From Cyanodermella asteris (lineage: Eukaryota; Ascomycota; Lecanoromycetes; Ostropales; Stictidaceae): a DNA stretch of 64,000 nt. The stretch lies in the NCBI GenBank assembly GCA_900618795.1, contig UYJD01000012.1, positions 878,531-942,530 on the forward strand, given 5' to 3'. The notes beneath the pieces are model-generated. The model had not been told where the DNA came from, did no database searches, and saw nothing but the letters and a program-made list of their open reading frames with translations. Positions 31,155 to 40,873 of this stretch are shown one piece after another (the first letter of the stretch is position 1; every line of letters starts with the position of its first letter). The position numbers were made by a program, and so were the translations under genes.

Positions 31155-32552
31155 ATGAGCAGCACGCGAACTTGTAGGCTGCTAGCTCGCGCGCATCCCG
31201 CAGGTACCTTGCGTCCGACCACTTCTCTGCCACGGTGGACGAACAAACGACAACATGTACAGTGCCGGCCACTGACCCAATTGACCCATAACAGTTCGAG
31301 CCAGAAGTCCTCAGGCATAGGGCAGTGTCGACAGTATGCGTCCGATCCGAGCAGCAGCCTCTCCAAGACCCCACTGTATGACCTCCACGTGCGAAGCGGT
31401 GGAAAAATGGTGCCATTCGCCGGCTTTTCCATGCCGGTGCAGTACAGCGACCTGAGCATCTCCGACAGCCACAAGTGGACCCGGGAGAAGGCTAGTCTCT
31501 TCGATGTCGGCCACATGGTCCAACACAAGTTCTCGGGCCCCGGGGCAGAGAAGCTACTTTTACAAATCACCCCCGCGTCTTTGGAGGGTTTGAAGACCAA
31601 CCACTCGACGCTATCGTGCCTGTTGAAACCGAAGACTGGAGGCATCGTCGATGATACGGTCATCACCAGGCTGGGTCCGTCTTTGTTCTACGTTGTGACT
31701 AATGCGGCCTGCCGGGATGGCGACATTGCTTTCATTCAGTCCCAGATCGAGGAACATGGAATCAAGGATATCACTTGGGAGAGGCTCGATGGCTGGGGCC
31801 TTGTGGCTTTACAAGGTCCTTTGAGCGCAACAGTTCTCGAGCAATCGTTGGCGGATTCACAAGGCACTGACCTCAAGGCTTTGTATTTCGGACAGTGCGC
31901 CGAGGCCAAGCTCAAGCTACCTTCAGGAGCACCATCCGAGCCGGTTCTTGTGAGCCGTGGAGGCTACACAGGAGAAGACGGATTCGAGATTTCTATCCCT
32001 CCAGGACAGACTGTGGAAATCACAGAAGCTTTGTTGAAGACTGGAGGGGCTGATCGCCTCAGATGGGCAGGTCTGGGTGCGCGAGATAGCTTGAGGCTTG
32101 AGGCTGGCATGTGCCTCTACGGACATGACCTCGACGACAGCATCACTCCAGTAGAGGCTGGGTTGTCATGGATCGTGGGAAAAGATAGACGAGAGAATGG
32201 CGGTTTCAACGGCTCCGAGACCATTCTGGCTCAAATCAAGCCCAAAAAGGAGGGCGGGTCAGGTGTGACCAAGAGGAGGGTTGGCCTCATCGTGGAAGGA
32301 GCCCCTGCGCGAGAGGGTGCAGCAATTGTGGGCAACGGAGAGGAGGTGATCGGCAACATCACCAGTGGCTCGCCCAGTCCATCCCTCGGCAAGAACATTG
32401 CGATGGGTTACGTGAAGCAGGGCTGGCAAAAGGCCGGGACAGAGGTTGGGGTTGTTGTCCGCGGTAAAAGAAGATCCGCTGTGATTTCACGCATGCCCTT
32501 CCTACCCTCAAAATACTGGAAGAACAACGCTTCTGGAACGGCACCGACGTGA
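31155..32552 (+). CDS. GCV1: Aminomethyltransferase, T protein of the glycine cleavage system
   Basis: Single-exon gene of 465 residues from ATG 31155. The first ~60 residues are rich in Arg/Ser/Thr/Gln and nearly acid-free, a mitochondrial presequence. The GCV_T fold follows: LYDLHVRSGGKMVPFAGFSM, ASLFDVGHMVQHKFSGPGA, GGIVDDTVITRLG, VSRGGYTGEDGFEI (folate-binding region) and RLEAGMCLYGHDLDDSITPV. The C-terminal barrel contains IGNITSGSPSPSLGKNIAMG. The enzyme moves the methylene group from lipoyl-bound aminomethyl to tetrahydrofolate in the mitochondrial matrix. Compared with the yeast protein it has a short Lys/Gly-rich insertion (KPKKEGGSGVTKR). Confidence 0.95.
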   Translation: MSSTRTCRLLARAHPAGTLRPTTSLPRWTNKRQHVQCRPLTQLTHNSSSQKSSGIGQCRQYASDPSSSLSKTPLYDLHVRSGGKMVPFAGFSMPVQYSDLSISDSHKWTREKASLFDVGHMVQHKFSGPGAEKLLLQITPASLEGLKTNHSTLSCLLKPKTGGIVDDTVITRLGPSLFYVVTNAACRDGDIAFIQSQIEEHGIKDITWERLDGWGLVALQGPLSATVLEQSLADSQGTDLKALYFGQCAEAKLKLPSGAPSEPVLVSRGGYTGEDGFEISIPPGQTVEITEALLKTGGADRLRWAGLGARDSLRLEAGMCLYGHDLDDSITPVEAGLSWIVGKDRRENGGFNGSETILAQIKPKKEGGSGVTKRRVGLIVEGAPAREGAAIVGNGEEVIGNITSGSPSPSLGKNIAMGYVKQGWQKAGTEVGVVVRGKRRSAVISRMPFLPSKYWKNNASGTAPT

Positions 32553-33061
32553 TTTGAGCCAAGAAGTTGTGCTTTGGCTCTACTCGCTGGGAGAAGGTTG
32601 GCGGATATGCGAGGCGTTCACCCAAGCGCCGGCCGCGACTGACCAGCGATCGACCGATATGTTAGCTGCGACAAAAATTTAATGTAGGAGGATTCCAAAA
32701 CTAGGTCCAACACTTGATGGATTCTGGCCATGCAATAGGCAAGCAGTCGAACCATAGATGCAATTATGCACGATTCGGAGTATATCCTGTGCCGATTCCT
32801 GCAGTGTGCGCTCCCGGTCTTGGACGTCCCATCAGCTTCGCTAACCGTAGGAGTTTGAACTATGCTGTGCTGGACATGTTTGCCATCCTATCCGCGGAAT
32901 TATTCATGCGTTCGCAAGTGGACGGGACCATCCTCACCGTCCAACCAGCTCTTCTTTTGGCGAATGCCGGCGTGCTTCTGTTCGAGTGCAGTCGCGATGC
33001 GCTATTTCGTACGCCCTAAGATGGATTCGATGGTGCTTTGGTCGTGAATCATAGAGACACG
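32553..33061. other. Intergenic region between convergent genes
   Basis: About 0.5 kb between the 3' ends of GCV1 and RPB12, with no convincing gene. Terminators of both are expected here. Confidence 0.4.
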
Positions 33062-33344
33062 TCAACGAGCTTCAAACTGGACCAAACTGCATAGACATTA
33101 GTAACCCGATCCGGTATCTTCTGGTTGGAACAACTTACCGGGTGGTACGCGACTTGTAGAGCACACGATGTCCGCATTCCTTGCATCGTATCGGGTCTCC
33201 TCGTGAAAGCTCGACCTTGCCATTGCACTCGCCGCAGAGGTATGTAGTCTTGGGTCCGTGAAGGTCGAGGACGGTGGTGCCAGCGCCAGACTGAGGGCCG
33301 TTGAAAGGGGTGGAGCCATCGGGGTTGTAGGCTTCGCGAGACAT
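33062..33344 (-). CDS. RPB12: RNA polymerase I/II/III common subunit RPABC4
   Basis: Exons in transcript order are 33344-33139 and 33086-33062 (76 residues), with a 52-base intron (GTAAGT donor). The second exon adds only one base plus seven codons and the stop, giving the family's conserved tail LVQFEAR after YKSRTTR. The zinc ribbon is YLCGECNGKVELSRGDPIRC followed by KECGHRVLYK (two CxxC pairs). The N-terminal ~30 residues are variable, as in relatives. It is a core subunit shared by all three nuclear RNA polymerases. The tiny last exon is easily missed by gene callers. Confidence 0.93.
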
Positions 33345-34466
33345 CTCGATGGGGCTCGCGGTCTTTTGGAGGCTGTAGATGGGATCGGCGCAGAGTTATG
33401 GTGGGTTGAGATGATCAAGTCTCGGACAAAGATTCTGAGATGCTTCTTTCCCGAAAAGGTTGCATGCGCCATCGTGTCACGTGAGCTGGCCCGTAGCCGC
33501 CTCGCCGGGTTGAGACATGGGCTACTCTTTATGATTGTGCAGCACGCAGTCACAGAGCCAAGTGGCAACGAAGAGACGGAGACAATATACGGGCAGGATC
33601 TAGATACTTGGATGCTGGTTGCAAAGACAAGTGATCAGGGGCGGCCACGGAGCTGAATGTTCACTCACGACTCACGAGCAATGGATGCTTATTGGTGGAA
33701 TAGAACAATTACGACTCGGAGGCAAATCCGGGCGCTTGTTCGACGAAGGACGGCGGGGCATCAGTGATGGGACCGTTTACCTGCTAGGCTGCTGGTTGTT
33801 TGATGATATTCAGAGATGCTCGCTACGTCGTGCCAGAGACGGCGACTCCGAAGGCTCTCAGCGGCTCATGCTGGACATACTGCATAGAGTACGGCTGCAG
33901 ACGATCGTTCGAGTCTCGACGGCGTGCAAGACACTGATCTGCTGGATCGCCGAAAGCTAAAGCGGACGCGGGAACCACAGCCCGGATTCCAGCCCGGTTT
34001 TGTGCCAAACAAGAGTCAGGAACCGCTGCTCGAGCATCGGGCATCTGCGTCGCTCAACGTCGCCGGTAAGCGCATCAGGGCTTCAGGCACGCAGGGTTCG
34101 GCATCTCGTGGAGAATCGTCGCAGCCACAGCGCCCCAATCTCGGCCTGCTCGGTCTGCCGTCGCGTCCCCTGTCAGTCGTCTTCACCAAGGCGTGCAAGG
34201 CGTGCTGCTGCTGTTCCGGCCAGTCTGGACCTTCTCTCCGCAAACTTTACCTGCCCACCACCTCCCACTGGTCACTGCCGGCAATCCTTGCCTTCCATCA
34301 GCTGCTTCTTCAATTCCGCACATCTCTGCATCTCAATAGGTCTTTACCAGCCCCGTCCTGTCAATCCGTCGATCACTGCTCTGGCTTGGCTCTGCTGTCC
34401 ACCGCATCGATGCACAGCTTCGACTGATTTCGAGCCAATGTCATTCCTATAGGCGCCTCTCAAAGC
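33345..34466. promoter_or_regulatory. Divergent promoter; long CT-rich leader of the histidine kinase gene with two uORFs
   Basis: This 1.1 kb interval separates RPB12 (minus) from the histidine kinase (plus). The last ~300 bases before ATG 34467 are rich in C/T runs, a common fungal 5' UTR texture. Two very short uORFs precede the start: 34410-34427 (MHSFD) and 34438-34452 (MSFL), the second ending 14 bases before the main ATG. Confidence 0.45.
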
Positions 34467-37460
34467 ATGGCGCCTGCTTCGTCAGCCTATTTCCCTTCAC
34501 TCTACTCCTCCCCAGATACATTTCTTCCCGACGACTCAGCAAGCGTGGATCGGCCCACCCAAGTCTTTCCCATCTACGACCCAACGGCTTGTTCACAGCC
34601 GCTGGGAATCCACGATGATGACTTTCAGGAATCCAATTTCCCTCTCCCGGAGGTCGATGGGGAACTGGTTCTTCCGTCCGAAGCTCCGCCCACGCCGATG
34701 ACCTCCAACAGTCCTTATTTGTTTCCGGTCATGAACAGGAATGAGCGAATTCGATTGACTATGCTCTGGTACATGATGCAGGGCACCTTGCAAAATCCCG
34801 AACTCGTCTCCACTCTGCAGGAGAAGGTCAATCTTGTTCGGGATTTCATAGGCTGGGAGTACTGCATCATGGGCATCGTCGACAACGCTCGTTTCACCAG
34901 GGTCGCTACCGCCGGCCTCCCACTGGCCATTGTCCCTCGGCGGGAGTCAACCTGTAGCCACACCATCAATCAACCTAGCGGATCAATATTCTGGTTGTCA
35001 GACATGTCGAAAGATTGGAGGTTCAAAGGATCGCCCCCTGCGTCGAAAATGGGACTCAAGTCGTACGCCGGTACCTCCTTAACATGCCATACCATTGATG
35101 GCACCGAAGTCCCCTTGGGCTCGCTTTGCGTTGCCTCCGATGAGCCAAACATGAAGCTGAACGTAGCTCAGCAGAAAGCGCTCAAGCGAGTCGCACACAT
35201 GCTCGTAAAGGAGGTCGTCACCTTCCGAAGGCTGGAAAGGCATCGCCAGCGCCAGAAAATGTCAAACGCAATCCGTGAGCTCGAGGACCATGCCGAGTCG
35301 CCTGATTTTGAGTCGAAATTATTGGCTATTGTCCGAGGTTTCTACCCTGACGCGAAGGTGTCGTTGAGAGATGTGGCAGATCGGGGGATAGTTTTGACGG
35401 ATGAATCCGTTCTCACGTTAAGCGACGGACAACATGGATTATGGGAGAATGTGGACCTCCTAGAGGAGCTACTTCAGTCGCAGAACCACACTGAGCTCGA
35501 AACAGACCGGACGGTACGAGCCATCCTCTCACAGGCAGGAACATTTGCGCAAGGTGTCTACCTCGTCGTAGAAACCAGCCAGGTTGCAATGGTGTTCGAC
35601 GATGTCGATGCCTGGTTCATTGAAAGATGCGCCCGCCTCATCTGGGATGCCTCACAACGGAAATTGATTTTCGAAGCAAACCAAGCCAAGGAGACGTTCT
35701 TGCGTGGAATAACCCACCAGCTGAGGACACCAATACACGGTATCCTGGGCGCTGCGGAGCTACTTGCTGAAGAGATGAACGTCCAGCTAGCCAATTCAAG
35801 ATCTGCGCCGGCTGAAACTGGCAGCCATCTGATGACTCCACAGCCATCACTCAATGGCACAAGCTCCCTGATGCCTGGCGACAACTCAGAGCCGAACGGT
35901 GTGGTGCATGACGAAAGCTCGCCGGCAAGCGGCAGGATTGAATCGACAGCACCACCCGCAGGCTCCCAGACTTTGGTGAAGACACTGCAGTTTCTTGACA
36001 CAATAAACAGTGCCGGCAAAGAGCTGATGACGACGGTCAACAACATCCTCAAACTTAACCGATGGGCCGAAATCGCGACCTCTTTGAAACGTGAGCCTGA
36101 CCTCTGCGACCTTCGACAATTGGAAGCCGATTTGGTCAAGGAACTGAGCGATTCTCTGTCGCCGGAGAATGTCGTTGATGTCACCTTGGTATTTGACAAT
36201 CAGTTGGCTGCCGATGCGAAGGTTCTCGTCCCTGATGCAACGCTATTGCGAGACTGCATATCTGCTCTGATAACCAATGGCATACAGTGGACATCAAAAG
36301 GAATGGTCACCGTGACGTTACGCAAAAAGGACGATCTTCTCCGAATAGATGTCGCAGATAACGGTGCTGGTATCTCTGAGCAGTATCACGAGCTGATATT
36401 CCGACCATATGAGAAGGTTGATCCACATACCCGCGGCGCAGGACTTGGATTGACACTGGCAAGCAAAATAGCCGAGGCCTTGGGAGGGCGCTTGTTCCTG
36501 GAATGGTCACAACTGGGAAAAGGCACGACATTCAGTCTGGAGCTGCCCAACATAGGATCTGCGTGCAATATCTCGCCAACAGAGTCTCTGGAAGAGCAAG
36601 GGGCCCCGGCAATAATATGCAATATCATCTCGGATATTGGTGAGGAGGTCCATCCTCTCACAACATATTTTGCTAAATTCCTTGCTGCAAAAGACATTCA
36701 GAAGAAAGGTGTCTGTCCTGGGGAGGGGAGAATTCCAGTGGAGATCGACGTCGTTGATTTCACTTCGAATTACCAAGCTCTGGAGGCCAGGCTAACATCG
36801 ATCGATCCAAGACGTCCAACAATCTGCATCGTTCCATCTGAAGGTGTCGCGAAGACAATCGATCCTTCCACGTACAGAAAGAAGGTCCGACTTTTTCACG
36901 GCCCATTTACCACCAGCAGACTGGAACATACCATGGAAAAGTTGTCAGAAATGTGTCTGAAATGTAATCAGGCAACACCAGAAGCGCCATTTGCACCTGG
37001 TGTCTCCCGTATTGTCCCCAAGTTGGGGATTACTCCCACTCCACGTGCTTTGGCAACGCCAGTGGCATTGATCGTCGATGACAACCCCACCAATCTGACG
37101 ATTCTACGAATGTTCTGTCGCAAGCGTGGCATTCCCCACCACGAAGCTACAGATGGCGAGCAGGCAGTACAAAAGTTCGCAGCCGAGCGGGACCCGGCGA
37201 TCAATCTTGTTCTTATGGATTTGCAGATGCCGATCTGTGATGGATTACTTGCAACGACGAGGATCCGCGAACTTGAGGTCGCGGAGGGGCGGCAGTCGGC
37301 GGCCATTTTCATGGTGACCGGCCAGGATTCGCCTAAAGATAAAGCGGACTCGCTTTTGGCGGGTGCCGATGAGTTCATGGTCAAACCGGTCAAGATGAAG
37401 GCACTGACTGAAGCCATCAACGCATACTTGGGACCTTCTGCTGGCAGTTCTCCAGCTTGA
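34467..37460 (+). CDS. Hybrid sensor histidine kinase with GAF domain
   Basis: Single-exon gene of 997 residues. After ~95 disordered residues comes a GAF-like sensor region (~100-265: LVRDFIGWEYCIMGIVDNAR; TSLTCHTIDGTEVPLGSLCV). The HisKA box has the phospho-acceptor His417 in GITHQLRTPIHGILGAAELL. A Ser/Pro-rich insert of ~80 residues splits the dimerisation helices. The HATPase domain has an N-box (ALITNGIQW), D-box (DNGAGI) and G-box (GAGLGLTLASK). The C-terminal receiver (~868-990) has acidic VDDNP, phospho-acceptor Asp918 in LVLMDLQMP and a conserved Lys (EFMVKPVK). All catalytic boxes look intact. No membrane segment is seen, so it is a cytosolic phosphorelay kinase, presumably feeding Ypd1. 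The signal sensed is unknown. Confidence 0.92.
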   Translation: MAPASSAYFPSLYSSPDTFLPDDSASVDRPTQVFPIYDPTACSQPLGIHDDDFQESNFPLPEVDGELVLPSEAPPTPMTSNSPYLFPVMNRNERIRLTMLWYMMQGTLQNPELVSTLQEKVNLVRDFIGWEYCIMGIVDNARFTRVATAGLPLAIVPRRESTCSHTINQPSGSIFWLSDMSKDWRFKGSPPASKMGLKSYAGTSLTCHTIDGTEVPLGSLCVASDEPNMKLNVAQQKALKRVAHMLVKEVVTFRRLERHRQRQKMSNAIRELEDHAESPDFESKLLAIVRGFYPDAKVSLRDVADRGIVLTDESVLTLSDGQHGLWENVDLLEELLQSQNHTELETDRTVRAILSQAGTFAQGVYLVVETSQVAMVFDDVDAWFIERCARLIWDASQRKLIFEANQAKETFLRGITHQLRTPIHGILGAAELLAEEMNVQLANSRSAPAETGSHLMTPQPSLNGTSSLMPGDNSEPNGVVHDESSPASGRIESTAPPAGSQTLVKTLQFLDTINSAGKELMTTVNNILKLNRWAEIATSLKREPDLCDLRQLEADLVKELSDSLSPENVVDVTLVFDNQLAADAKVLVPDATLLRDCISALITNGIQWTSKGMVTVTLRKKDDLLRIDVADNGAGISEQYHELIFRPYEKVDPHTRGAGLGLTLASKIAEALGGRLFLEWSQLGKGTTFSLELPNIGSACNISPTESLEEQGAPAIICNIISDIGEEVHPLTTYFAKFLAAKDIQKKGVCPGEGRIPVEIDVVDFTSNYQALEARLTSIDPRRPTICIVPSEGVAKTIDPSTYRKKVRLFHGPFTTSRLEHTMEKLSEMCLKCNQATPEAPFAPGVSRIVPKLGITPTPRALATPVALIVDDNPTNLTILRMFCRKRGIPHHEATDGEQAVQKFAAERDPAINLVLMDLQMPICDGLLATTRIRELEVAEGRQSAAIFMVTGQDSPKDKADSLLAGADEFMVKPVKMKALTEAINAYLGPSAGSSPA

Positions 37461-38166
37461 CGTGTTGAATGGCCTTCTGTTGGCACGTATTGGCTGAGGT
37501 GTTTGAGTCGTTGGGACTGGATGTAGGCTTGGCGTTCTTAGCATCTAGGGCAGTGGGAAACCTTCCCAACCTCGGCGTTGAATACTTGTGAGGGGGCATG
37601 AACGGCTAGAGATTTGTACATTTTCACGTGTAACGAATTAAAGACAAAGCGCGGTCAGACATGGCCGACCACTTCTCATCATTCACTCAAACCAGATTCT
37701 ACATGACTGCTTCCAGGACAGCACAACCCAACAATTCCGTGAGAGACGCTGTATGCTGTTCTAGCTTTCCTCTATTCACAATATCTATATGGCCAGATCG
37801 ATCTGAGAGGGCCTTATCTTTTGTACGTGGCAAGTATTGTGCGTGCCAGAGACACGAATGCCATGCCGGCAAATTGACATCACTTCGCAGCCTGTCAAAA
37901 TGCAGGCTTCCCAACAACACAATCTGAGGACGATGTACGTTCAGCAGCAATGCTTGCCAGCGCTCATGAATACAATTGGACTGGACAGAGCTCCTTCGCT
38001 GCTAGTGATACCATTGCTTGCGTTGAACGTTGTCACGACTGGTGCGGTGTTGTACGAGGACCACGTCGGCTCCTGGATCAATTTGCGGGCCTCTGCATTG
38101 AGAGGTCAATCAGACGTCCACCGAGCTTCTGGCGCCTGATGTACCTCGGTGCAAAAAGCGCTCTTC
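37461..38166. other. Intergenic region between convergent genes
   Basis: About 0.7 kb between the 3' ends of the histidine kinase and NAA15. ORFs here are short and unrelated to any family I know. Nothing else seen. Confidence 0.4.
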
Positions 38167-40341
38167 TCACTTTCCCGCTGGCAGGAAATCCTTTCCTTTT
38201 TCTTCAATCGTTTTTAGAACTGGTTCTGGAACGCCATCCTTTGCTTCCGAAAGTGCCGTACGGAGCTTGGCCGCGCCTTCGCGCACGAAAGAGTCGGTGG
38301 GATGATGTTGATGAGCTGCAAGGAGACAGCGGAACGCTGGTAACCATTTTTGCCTCCGGAGTTCCAGCTCGAACCCAGTCTTCGCAACTTCCAAATCGTC
38401 CAAGCTGAATTCCAATAAAGGCGTCAGGAATTTGACGGCGTCCTCAAGGGGCTTTTGGGTCTCCAGCAATAATTTGCCTTCAGGATCCGGATCCGGCTTT
38501 TTCTGCTCAATCTCGCCACCGGCGGTCTTCTTGGCATCTCGCTTCTCATGCTCGATCTGAGCTTGCTTTTCTGCCTCTTTTCGTGCCTTCTTCGCCGCCT
38601 TCTTCTGCTCTGCGGTATCCAGGTTGCCATTGGAGTTTGGTCCGTTTGCCAGCTCGGGTTTCTCATCAAGACGCAGATATGCCCGAATGGCACCCAGCGC
38701 AGCACGCGTGTAGTACGGATGCTGGCGTAACTGGTCCTCCCACCGAATCATGTCAATGTACGCCCGAATCTGACCCTTTCGCAAGGAGAAGCTGTGGAAG
38801 TCAAACTGGTCTTCTTGCCAAACGTCGTATATGTTATATACAGCATGGAAGCGCTTCAATGCTAGTCCTAGCTGGTTCTGCCTCAGCCGTGATTCACCGT
38901 CTTCGGTCAAGAACCAGATACTCTGCATCTCGAGAAGATCTCCCAGTGGTCCACCGACGGCGTCAGGCTTTGTGAATTTGCTCATGTTCTTGAGCGCATC
39001 GTCATTCTGGTCGTTTCGCAACTGATACTTGGCTGCTTTGGTGTTGATGTACCTGTCCTTCTCGTCTGTCGCCCTGGCGTGTTCCATGGTTGCTGATGCC
39101 TTCTGCAAATCGCCTCGGTGTTTCCAGATGCGCGCCTTGGTCATGTGGTAGTCCACTGACTTCTTGTTCTCCTTGAGAAGCTGATCAATGGCTGCGTCGG
39201 CTTTGTCGAGGTCTCTTGTAATGTGATAGCTGTAGTGCTGAGCAAGGTAATACAGGACGGCATCGTCAAAAGCCTTCTCGCCGGACGGCGTCGCCTTGAA
39301 CCCTTCAACGAGAGCCTGTAAAGTGTCGCGTTTGAAGGCATCAGCGTACAGAGCTTTGAGATTGGCAAAAGTAGAGGGAACACCGCGTTTCAGCTTCCGC
39401 TGAAGATATGCTTCTGCCGCCTCTTTGAAATCAGACCCTTCCAAGAAGTTGAGTGGCAGTCGATGAGCGGCGTCCCCTCGCTTGTTCTTTTCGGCGTATA
39501 CAGCATACATGGCCTTTCTCTTTTGGACATCCTTGCTTGTGAGACCCAATGCCTGCTCAAGCCCGTCGTAGTACTCCCGATATTCCGCATTCCTCTCAAG
39601 GAGCTGTCGGTATACCTTTTCTGCCTCCTCCTTGCGGTCTAGCTTCAACAGATAGCGTGCACGGAATTCGAGGACAGACTGCTGGTCGGGTACCCGCTTT
39701 GTGGCCGAATCGAGATGCTCCAGCGCTCGCTCATAGTTGCCGGTCTCTGCAATGATGGTATTTCGGTACATGACGGCTTCCTGGTGCTCTACGTCGGTCT
39801 TGGGAGGGCTCTGCTGTAATGTATCCTCGTACGTCGTGAGAGTCTTTTCTGCACCTTCAAGATCGCCGTCGAGGTGTTGAGCAATTGCCAACGCTGTCCA
39901 GTTCATTCTGAAGCCAGGTCTGGCTTTCAGCATGCCTTGCCTACTTTGCACATATCCCGGATAATCACGTATCTGGATTTGCAGCATGGCAAGATCTCTC
40001 TGAATTTGTGTAGACTCGGGCTCAATCCGCAATGCCATCTTGTACGCCTTCATTGATTCCTCAAAATTCTTCGCCGATCTGTAGAGCAAGCCATACACGT
40101 GCCAGCAGACGTGCGACCTCATGTCGTTCTTCAGTGCAAGCTTAGCCAAGTTGAAGGCCTCCTCAGACTGGCTCTGCGAGTTCAGGATCAGGGCCTTCAT
40201 GGCCTGCGTGTCGCCATGATCAGGCTGCTTCTTGAGGATCTGATCAGCCGCTTTGAGCCCCTTTTTGTACTGCTTCGCTTCATAGTTCTTGACGACTTGC
40301 TGAAAGAGCGAGCGCTCTTTCGAGGGCAAAGGCTGGGGCAT
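38167..40341 (-). CDS. NAA15: N-terminal acetyltransferase A auxiliary subunit (NatA, Nat1/Naa15)
   Basis: Single-exon gene of 724 residues, close in length to fission yeast Naa15. The N-terminus MPQPLPSKERSLFQQVVKNY and following KQYKKGLKAADQILKKQPDH are hallmarks of the family. The protein is almost entirely TPR helices (e.g. AMKALILNSQSQSEEAFNLA, WHVYGLLYRSAKNFEESMKA, SVLEFRARYLLKLDRKEEAE). A Lys/Glu-rich coiled segment (~580-635: EQKKAAKKARKEAEKQAQIE) is also typical. It wraps the catalytic subunit Naa10 and anchors the complex at the ribosome exit tunnel for co-translational N-alpha-acetylation. Confidence 0.94.
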   Translation of the reverse strand: MPQPLPSKERSLFQQVVKNYEAKQYKKGLKAADQILKKQPDHGDTQAMKALILNSQSQSEEAFNLAKLALKNDMRSHVCWHVYGLLYRSAKNFEESMKAYKMALRIEPESTQIQRDLAMLQIQIRDYPGYVQSRQGMLKARPGFRMNWTALAIAQHLDGDLEGAEKTLTTYEDTLQQSPPKTDVEHQEAVMYRNTIIAETGNYERALEHLDSATKRVPDQQSVLEFRARYLLKLDRKEEAEKVYRQLLERNAEYREYYDGLEQALGLTSKDVQKRKAMYAVYAEKNKRGDAAHRLPLNFLEGSDFKEAAEAYLQRKLKRGVPSTFANLKALYADAFKRDTLQALVEGFKATPSGEKAFDDAVLYYLAQHYSYHITRDLDKADAAIDQLLKENKKSVDYHMTKARIWKHRGDLQKASATMEHARATDEKDRYINTKAAKYQLRNDQNDDALKNMSKFTKPDAVGGPLGDLLEMQSIWFLTEDGESRLRQNQLGLALKRFHAVYNIYDVWQEDQFDFHSFSLRKGQIRAYIDMIRWEDQLRQHPYYTRAALGAIRAYLRLDEKPELANGPNSNGNLDTAEQKKAAKKARKEAEKQAQIEHEKRDAKKTAGGEIEQKKPDPDPEGKLLLETQKPLEDAVKFLTPLLEFSLDDLEVAKTGFELELRRQKWLPAFRCLLAAHQHHPTDSFVREGAAKLRTALSEAKDGVPEPVLKTIEEKGKDFLPAGK

Positions 40342-40873
40342 GGTGACAAGGCAGGCTCACAGCCGGAAGGGACGAATGGCGTGGAAAGCAAGCGGTGCAG
40401 TCGTGTGTCGAAGGCTCGAGGAGAAGCTGAAGGCAAACTACCAGAGCTTTGGCACTCTGACCGCCGACGCGCAACAGCTTGTGATGGGCAGCTAGCTGGC
40501 AAAGGCGTGGAGAGACGAGTTCCTGCCCGCTGGTCGATGGGGAAGAAAAGCTTGAGCCACTGCAGGTTGTGCCTCAGCGGCTAAGCCACCGATGCTTTGG
40601 GGCGCAACATCCCCTGCCGCTCCGAACTCCGGCGGGGGCTCCCCGCTAAAGCGCCCGCCCGCGCCAGCTAAACCGGGCGCTGCTCCCCGCCGCCGACTGT
40701 CGGCGCCCACGCGTTTGTGCGTCACCGCGGAGCCCGTTTCGTCTGCCAGTGGCGAGCTTGCGATTTCTCAGCCGCCCGGGCCTATCTACGGATCACTAGA
40801 AGCACGACGCCTTCTGATACAACCATGTCTCATTCCTCGTTTCTTCTTTCAAACACTCCTTCCGATCGCCGTC
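40342..40873. promoter_or_regulatory. GC-rich divergent promoter NAA15 / NAR1
   Basis: A 532-base interval with a marked GC-rich core at ~40620-40720. It contains the hairpin-like GCGGGG (40632-40637) / CCCCGC (40641-40646) and a further CCCCGC at 40685-40690; these fit the SYGGRG consensus of CreA-type C2H2 repressors and resemble stress-type C4 sites. The NAR1 reading frame is open through this block back to 40592, but the translation is not conserved. Confidence 0.45.

Noticed and set aside
31136-31666. Minus-strand 176-codon ORF
   Set aside because: Antisense shadow of the GCV1 N-terminal region.
35558-36199. Minus-strand 213-codon Ser-rich ORF
   Set aside because: Antisense of the histidine kinase gene; no independent support.
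40592-40873. Upstream extension of the NAR1 frame by 94 codons
   Set aside because: The extension is Pro/Ala/Arg-rich GC-box sequence with no family match, and the internal ATG gives the conserved Nar1 N-terminus with Cys20.
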